From NCBI GenBank assembly GCA_937928005.1, contig CALFVD010000028.1:1-64000 (forward strand): 64,000 nucleotides of DNA, written 5' to 3'. The notes below the pieces were generated by a model. The model worked only from the letters and a program-made list of their open reading frames with translations. It was not told the DNA's origin and made no database searches. Shown here in pieces: positions 59,370-64,000 of this stretch; position 1 is the first letter of the stretch, and every line of letters starts with the position of its first letter. The translations under genes were made by a program, and so were the position numbers. This DNA is from an uncultured Neomegalonema sp. Lineage in GTDB: Bacteria; Pseudomonadota; Alphaproteobacteria; Rhodobacterales; Rhodobacteraceae.

Positions 59370-60248
59370 TCAGGTGTCGCCTTTCCAAACGCTATCATAG
59401 AGGTCGGGGCGACGGTCGCGCAGGGTACGCACGGCCCCATGGTCACGCGCCCAATCGAGGCGCGTCATATCAAGATCGGCAAAGATGATTTGCTCGACAT
59501 TAGATTCCGCTTCCGCCGCGATGCCATCGCGGGCGAAGGGCAGATCACAGGGCGTGAAGATGGCGCTCTGCGCATAGTTTATGTCAATGTTAACAACACC
59601 GCGCAGCGTATCACAACTGCCCGCCAGTGCCATGTAACATTGGTTTTCGACCGCCCGCGCTTGACTACAAAGCCTCACGCGCATGGTGCCCGCGCGCTGG
59701 TCGGTCTGGAACGGGACGAAGACCAGCCGCGCGCCTTGATCCGCCAGCCTGCGTCCTAGTTCGGGGAATTCGCTATCATAGCAGATCAGCGTTGCTACCG
59801 GACCGCAATCTGTCTCCACCACGTCCAATGCCCGCCCACCTTCAATGCCCCAGACGGCGTGTTCATCCGGGGTCGGGTGCAGTTTTTCCTGCGCATGAAT
59901 GCTGCCGTCTTTAAGGCACAAATAACTGATATTACGGCGTTTTTCTGCGTCGTTACGGGTCAAGTGCGAGCCTGCAACAATGTGGATGCCATGGGCCTGT
60001 GCCATGGCGCTCATGCGGGCGCGGAAATCGGGTGTTTCTTCCGTCAGCGCGTCGATAAAGGCGTCGGGATCATGCCCTGCGCCAACCGCAAGCGGAAACG
60101 TCATCATTTCCGGAAACACAACAAAATCAGAGCCATACCCCGCAGCAATACTCACAAAATGTTCCACCGGCGCGTAGAACGCATCCCGGCTTTGCACATT
60201 GCGCATGGGCAGTTGAACACAGGCGACGCGGACGATTGGCTTGCCCAT
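59370..60248 (-). CDS. Carbon-nitrogen hydrolase (nitrilase family)
   Basis: VRVACVQLPM; VVFPEMMTFPL; EKLHPTPDEHAVWGIEGG; VATLICYDSEFPELGRRLADQGA. Confidence 0.9.
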   Translation of the reverse strand: MGKPIVRVACVQLPMRNVQSRDAFYAPVEHFVSIAAGYGSDFVVFPEMMTFPLAVGAGHDPDAFIDALTEETPDFRARMSAMAQAHGIHIVAGSHLTRNDAEKRRNISYLCLKDGSIHAQEKLHPTPDEHAVWGIEGGRALDVVETDCGPVATLICYDSEFPELGRRLADQGARLVFVPFQTDQRAGTMRVRLCSQARAVENQCYMALAGSCDTLRGVVNIDINYAQSAIFTPCDLPFARDGIAAEAESNVEQIIFADLDMTRLDWARDHGAVRTLRDRRPDLYDSVWKGDT

Positions 60249-60259
60249 GTCGCGTGTCG

Positions 60260-60412
60260 TTAGGTACGGAAGATCAACAAGAATAGGCAGACCGCGATAG
60301 ACAGGAGCGTCACGCGGATCGCCCAAGTAATAAACCCTGCAAAAGCAGCATGTTGGCTATCGATATCCATCTCGCCACGCACATACTTATCGGGGTCGTA
60401 ATCGGTGCTCAT
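60260..60412 (-). CDS. aa3-type cytochrome c oxidase subunit IV-like small protein
   Basis: MSTDYDPDKYVRGEMDIDSQHAAFAGFITWAIRVTLLSIAVCLFLLIFRT. Confidence 0.7.
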   Translation of the reverse strand: MSTDYDPDKYVRGEMDIDSQHAAFAGFITWAIRVTLLSIAVCLFLLIFRT

Positions 60413-60493
60413 ACAATCGTCCTCGTTCGGATTCTGGCGCGACAATACGCCTGCACGCCTGCCCCCGCAAGCCTGTTTACGCAAGGAATTCGG

Positions 60494-61042
60494 CTACTTT
60501 CGCCGCAGGTGTTCGTCAAGCCGGGGCATGATTTCGATCAGATTACAGGGGCGGTGGCGGTAGTCGAGTTGCAGGCGCAGAATCTCGTCCCACCCGTCCT
60601 TACACGCCCCCGGAGAGCCGGGGAGCGCGAAGAGATACGTGCCCCCGGCCACCCCGCCACAGGCGCGCGATTGCATCGTGCTGGTGCCTATTTTTGCGAA
60701 TGAAATCATATGGAAAAGCGCCGCAAACCCCTCGACTTCCTTCTCATAGACATCGAAATGCGCCTCCACCGTCACGTCCCGCCCCGTCAGCCCCGTCCCC
60801 CCGGTCGAGATCACCACGTCCACAGCATCGTCCGAAATCCACCCGCGCAGCACGTCTGCGATGTCATTACGTTCGTCGCGCACGATGCGTCGTTCGACAA
60901 GGCGATGCCCTGCTTCCTCAACGCGCGCGGCCAATACGTCGCCAGAGCGGTCATCCGCCAATTGCCGCGTATCCGACACGGTGAGGATGGCAATTCCGAC
61001 CGGAATGAAGTCACGGCCCTCATCGATTCTAACAGCACTCAT
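60494..61042 (-). CDS. moaB: Molybdenum cofactor biosynthesis protein B
   Basis: AILTVSDTRQLADDRSGDVLAARVEEAGHRL; STGGTGLTGRDVTVEA. Confidence 0.93.
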   Translation of the reverse strand: MSAVRIDEGRDFIPVGIAILTVSDTRQLADDRSGDVLAARVEEAGHRLVERRIVRDERNDIADVLRGWISDDAVDVVISTGGTGLTGRDVTVEAHFDVYEKEVEGFAALFHMISFAKIGTSTMQSRACGGVAGGTYLFALPGSPGACKDGWDEILRLQLDYRHRPCNLIEIMPRLDEHLRRK

Positions 61043-61848
61043 TGCAATTCCTCAATTTTCGCCTTTAGCGCGAGTAAATCAGTCCACGCCTTATGCTTGT
61101 CCATCGGTTGGCGCAGAAGGTAGGCGGGGTGCAGCATCGGCAGGCAGGGGCGCGCCACCTCGCCGACCATTATATCGGTCCACCCCCCGCGCATCTTCAT
61201 GATTCCGGTCGTCGTGTCGAGCAATGCCTTGGTTGGCGTATTCCCCATTGTCACGATGAGGGCCGGATTGATCAACTCGATATGCCGCCGCACATAGGGC
61301 AGGAAGATTGCCGATTCCTCCGTACTCGGCGTGCGGTTCTGGGCGGGTCGCCATGGCACGATATTGGTGATGTAGACCGCTCGCGCCGCGTCCTCGTCAT
61401 GCCGCGACAGGCCGATGGCCGCGAGCATCCGGTCGAGCAATTGGCCCCCCATCCCGACGAAGGGTTTACCCTCGATATCCTCGTTCCGCCCCGGTGCCTC
61501 GCCCACGATCATCACGCGCGCCGCCGGATTTCCATCGGCAAAAACGCAAGTGCGCGCGCCGTGTTTCAACGGATGCTCATGCGCCTCGATTGCCGCGCGT
61601 AGGGCATCGAGATCGGCGCAGTCATCGGCGGGATGCGCCCCGTCCGCCACCAACGCGAGGGCAGGCGCAGCCTGCGATTCGGGTTTCGGGGCCGGAACGG
61701 TGCGGTCCACAAAAACATCCCCGATGGCCTCATCGGCCCCCAGCTCCCCCTGCCATACGAGCGCCGCCAACAACGCATCCCGCGATTCCGTCATCCCGTC
61801 CTCCCTGCGCCATAGGTAGCGCGAAGGGCGAGCAACGGAAAGCCTCAC
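61039..61848 (-). CDS. Uracil-DNA glycosylase family protein (start may be 61794)
   Basis: MIVGEAPGRNEDIEGKPFVGMGGQLLDRMLAAIGL; MLHPAYLLRQPMDKHKAWTDLLALK. Confidence 0.92.
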   Translation of the reverse strand: MRLSVARPSRYLWRREDGMTESRDALLAALVWQGELGADEAIGDVFVDRTVPAPKPESQAAPALALVADGAHPADDCADLDALRAAIEAHEHPLKHGARTCVFADGNPAARVMIVGEAPGRNEDIEGKPFVGMGGQLLDRMLAAIGLSRHDEDAARAVYITNIVPWRPAQNRTPSTEESAIFLPYVRRHIELINPALIVTMGNTPTKALLDTTTGIMKMRGGWTDIMVGEVARPCLPMLHPAYLLRQPMDKHKAWTDLLALKAKIEELQ

Positions 61849-61856
61849 CCGCCACT

Positions 61857-61886
61857 GTCATTCCCGCAAAAGCGGGAATCTATCCA
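61857..61886. repeat. Small palindrome ATTCCCGCAAAAGCGGGAAT
   Basis: Read directly; resembles a common dispersed bacterial repeat. Confidence 0.6.
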
Positions 61887-61930
61887 TAGACGCAATTTCT
61901 GACCCAACTGAATCGCGTATCGCTCAAGCG
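61886..61930. repeat. Partial family B palindrome, copy B3
   Basis: ATAGACGCAATTTCTGACCCAACTGAATCGCGTATCGCTC matches the right arm of B2. Confidence 0.5.
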
Positions 61931-63247
61931 CTAAATCGCCGGTCCCATGATCAGGTTCGGCAACCACGTCACGATGCCGGGGAAGATGCATAGGATGATG
62001 ATTGCAGCCACCATGCACAGCATGAAGGGCAATGCGCCCTTCAGCACAGTGGATAGCGGTACATCCGGCACGATTCCGTTGATGACATAGAGGTTTAGCC
62101 CTACGGGCGGGGTAATCAGCCCAATCTCCATATTGATCGTAAAGATCACCGCGAACCAGTACGGATCGAACCCGGCGGCTATGACTATGGGCAGCAGGAT
62201 CGGCGCGGTCATCAGGATCACGGCCACGGGTGGCAAGAAAAACCCGGCGATGAGCAGGAAGACATTGATCGACCCCATCAACACCCATTTATTCAGCCCC
62301 GCCCCGGCGATGGCCTCGGCGGCGGCCTGAGTGATGTAGAAGGACGAGAGCATCTGGCTGAATAATGCGGCGCATGCGATAATCATGAGGATCATCACGC
62401 TTTCGCGCATCGAGGTGGATAGGATGGTCCACAGCGCCTTGGGGTTCCACATCCGGTAGATGATGATTGCGAGCAGGATGCAGAATGCGGCCCCTACGCC
62501 AGCGGCTTCAGAGGGCGTCGCGACCCCACCGTAGAGAACGCAGAGCACACCGACGATGATAGCGATAAAGGGCAGTACGCGCGGCAGGATCGAAAACCGT
62601 TGTCCCCATGTCACCTCGCGCCGGTTGGCAAAATCATAGCCTGAGCGCGAGGCAGTATAGAGCGACCACGCCATGAACAGGCCCGTCAGCATTAAACCGG
62701 GGAGTAATCCGGCGATGAACAGACGACCGATACTCGTCTCGGTCGCGATGCCATAGACGATCATTGTGATTGATGGTGGAATGAGAATGCCGAGCGTTCC
62801 GCCCGCTGCAATGGCCCCCGTCGCCAAGCAGTCCGGGTAGCCGCGCTGGCGCATCTCTGGGATGCCCATCTTGCCGATGGCGGCGCAGGTGGCGGGGGAT
62901 GACCCGCTGAGCGCCGCAAAGATCGAACACGCCCCGATATTCGAGATGATCAGACCACCGGGCACACGGTTCAGCCAGCGATCCAAGGCTTCGTACAGGT
63001 CTTTACCGGCGGGGGTCGCCGCCACCGCCGCGCCCATGACGATGAACATTGGGATCGACAGCAGTGTGAATTCCGCCAAGCCAGCAAAAAAGTTCTCCGC
63101 GATGGACGATACCGCCAACATCCCCCGATCCGCGATCAGGAATATAACGGCGGTAATCGCTAATGTGAAAGCCACTGGCACCCCGATGGCCAGCAATCCA
63201 AAGACGCAAAGGGCAACGAGCAGTCCTGCGATTCCCGGTTCCATCAA
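61931..63247 (-). CDS. TRAP transporter large permease (DctM)
   Basis: 12-TM DctM; GGTLGILIPPSITMIVYGIATETSIGRLFIAGLLPG; GLITPPVGLNLYVINGI. Confidence 0.95.
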   Translation of the reverse strand: MMEPGIAGLLVALCVFGLLAIGVPVAFTLAITAVIFLIADRGMLAVSSIAENFFAGLAEFTLLSIPMFIVMGAAVAATPAGKDLYEALDRWLNRVPGGLIISNIGACSIFAALSGSSPATCAAIGKMGIPEMRQRGYPDCLATGAIAAGGTLGILIPPSITMIVYGIATETSIGRLFIAGLLPGLMLTGLFMAWSLYTASRSGYDFANRREVTWGQRFSILPRVLPFIAIIVGVLCVLYGGVATPSEAAGVGAAFCILLAIIIYRMWNPKALWTILSTSMRESVMILMIIACAALFSQMLSSFYITQAAAEAIAGAGLNKWVLMGSINVFLLIAGFFLPPVAVILMTAPILLPIVIAAGFDPYWFAVIFTINMEIGLITPPVGLNLYVINGIVPDVPLSTVLKGALPFMLCMVAAIIILCIFPGIVTWLPNLIMGPAI

Positions 63248-63741
63248 TGCGCTCCTGCACTGGTTAAAGGATCACCGCGTCGGATGCGCGCGATACAGGC
63301 AAGACATTGCAGGGCCAGCAATCCAAAGCCGATGGGCATGGCGGAATAGGGTATCCACATCGCGAATTCGTAGATCGAGTCAGAGGTCCACCCCCCGTCC
63401 CACGCCTCCCAAGTCAGCTCGGCTGATTTCCATGTCATCAACGCCGCGAAGGCGAATACCACCGCATCCGACAGAATCAGCATCCCGCGCTTTACGGGAT
63501 CGGGCATTGCATTGGTCACGATCCCCACTGCCACGTGGCCGCGTTCCTTAAGGACATAGGCACTGCCTAATAGGGTCGCCGCCACCAGTGAAAAGGTCAC
63601 AACTTCGGTCTGCCATGGGGCCGAGGCAACCAGGACATAGCGTAACCACACCATCTGACAGACGATGCAGATAGCGATACCCAACAACGCGGCGGCGACA
63701 ATCGCGCCAAGCAGGGACAGGCGTTCGATGAAGGTTATCAA
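63244..63741 (-). CDS. TRAP transporter small permease (DctQ)
   Basis: 4-TM; adjacent to DctM with overlapping stop/start. Confidence 0.88.
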   Translation of the reverse strand: MITFIERLSLLGAIVAAALLGIAICIVCQMVWLRYVLVASAPWQTEVVTFSLVAATLLGSAYVLKERGHVAVGIVTNAMPDPVKRGMLILSDAVVFAFAALMTWKSAELTWEAWDGGWTSDSIYEFAMWIPYSAMPIGFGLLALQCLACIARIRRGDPLTSAGAH

Positions 63742-63769
63742 GAGAGAGCCTCGCAGAATGGAGCGATCT

Positions 63770-63875
63770 TCTCCCTCTCCCGCTTGCGGGGGAGGGCCGG
63801 GGAGGGGGTGTTGCCGTTCGCGCTAGTGGACGACCCTTTCCTAGCCTCCCCCTGCAAACGGGGGGAGGTGGGATT
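63770..63875. repeat. GC-rich dispersed-repeat pair in the TRAP operon intergenic region
   Basis: CTCCCTCTCCCGCTTGCGGGGGAGGGCCGGGGAGGGGG ... CTCCCCCTGCAAACGGGGGGAGG. Confidence 0.6.
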
Positions 63876-63899
63876 GAGCTTCGTCGCAACGCTAAGCGA

Positions 63900-64000
63900 T
63901 CACTCGACGTCCAGCGCCATGTCGATGATGTCCTGCCCGTTCTTCACCTTCTTGGCGAATTTCGCGTAGGAGGTTTCCTGCGCGATGTCGCGCCAAGCAT
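63900..64000 (-). CDS. TRAP transporter solute-binding protein (DctP), C-terminal end; continues past window
   Basis: Reverse strand reads AWRDIAQETSYAKFAKKVKNGQDIIDMALDVE*. Confidence 0.7.
   Translation of the reverse strand, partial: AWRDIAQETSYAKFAKKVKNGQDIIDMALDVE

Noticed and set aside
1-64000. tRNA, rRNA, CRISPR or prophage structural genes
   Set aside because: None seen by eye on either strand; a tRNAscan/Infernal run would be needed to exclude small RNAs.

Overview
This 64 kb chromosomal window comes from an alphaproteobacterium, probably Rhodobacterales-like (inferred from gene content only). Recognisable core or metabolic genes: parC, a mesaconyl-CoA hydratase-like gene, sdhCD, msrBA, dps, a cbb3 oxidase cluster (ccoNOQP, small ORF, DUF2189, ccoI, ccoS), hflKC, uvrC, moaB, uracil-DNA glycosylase, a peptide-type ABC transporter and a TRAP transporter that runs off the right edge. 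A nitrogen-oxide theme runs through it: a cytochrome c-NirK fusion with nirV, a cytochrome P460, a nnrS gene, and two 21/23-identical NsrR-like palindromes near fdxA/nnrS and upstream of ccoN. An accessory block (21.0-32.1 kb) holds an AraC regulator, a predicted outer-membrane protein, a Tat-exported isochorismatase-like hydrolase, a SoxCD-like sulfite dehydrogenase pair, an SDR, an exported cupin, and an FMN glutamate-synthase-like / ALS-like / aldehyde dehydrogenase trio. The most striking unlabelled structure is repeats: a 123-bp inverted pair (562/16022), a 135-bp MITE-like inverted pair (1264/50594), and two families of ~90-bp nested palindromes at gene ends, one showing apparent compensatory stem changes and supplying stop codons to neighbouring genes. 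All calls were made by eye from sequence and the ORF track; no database search was run.
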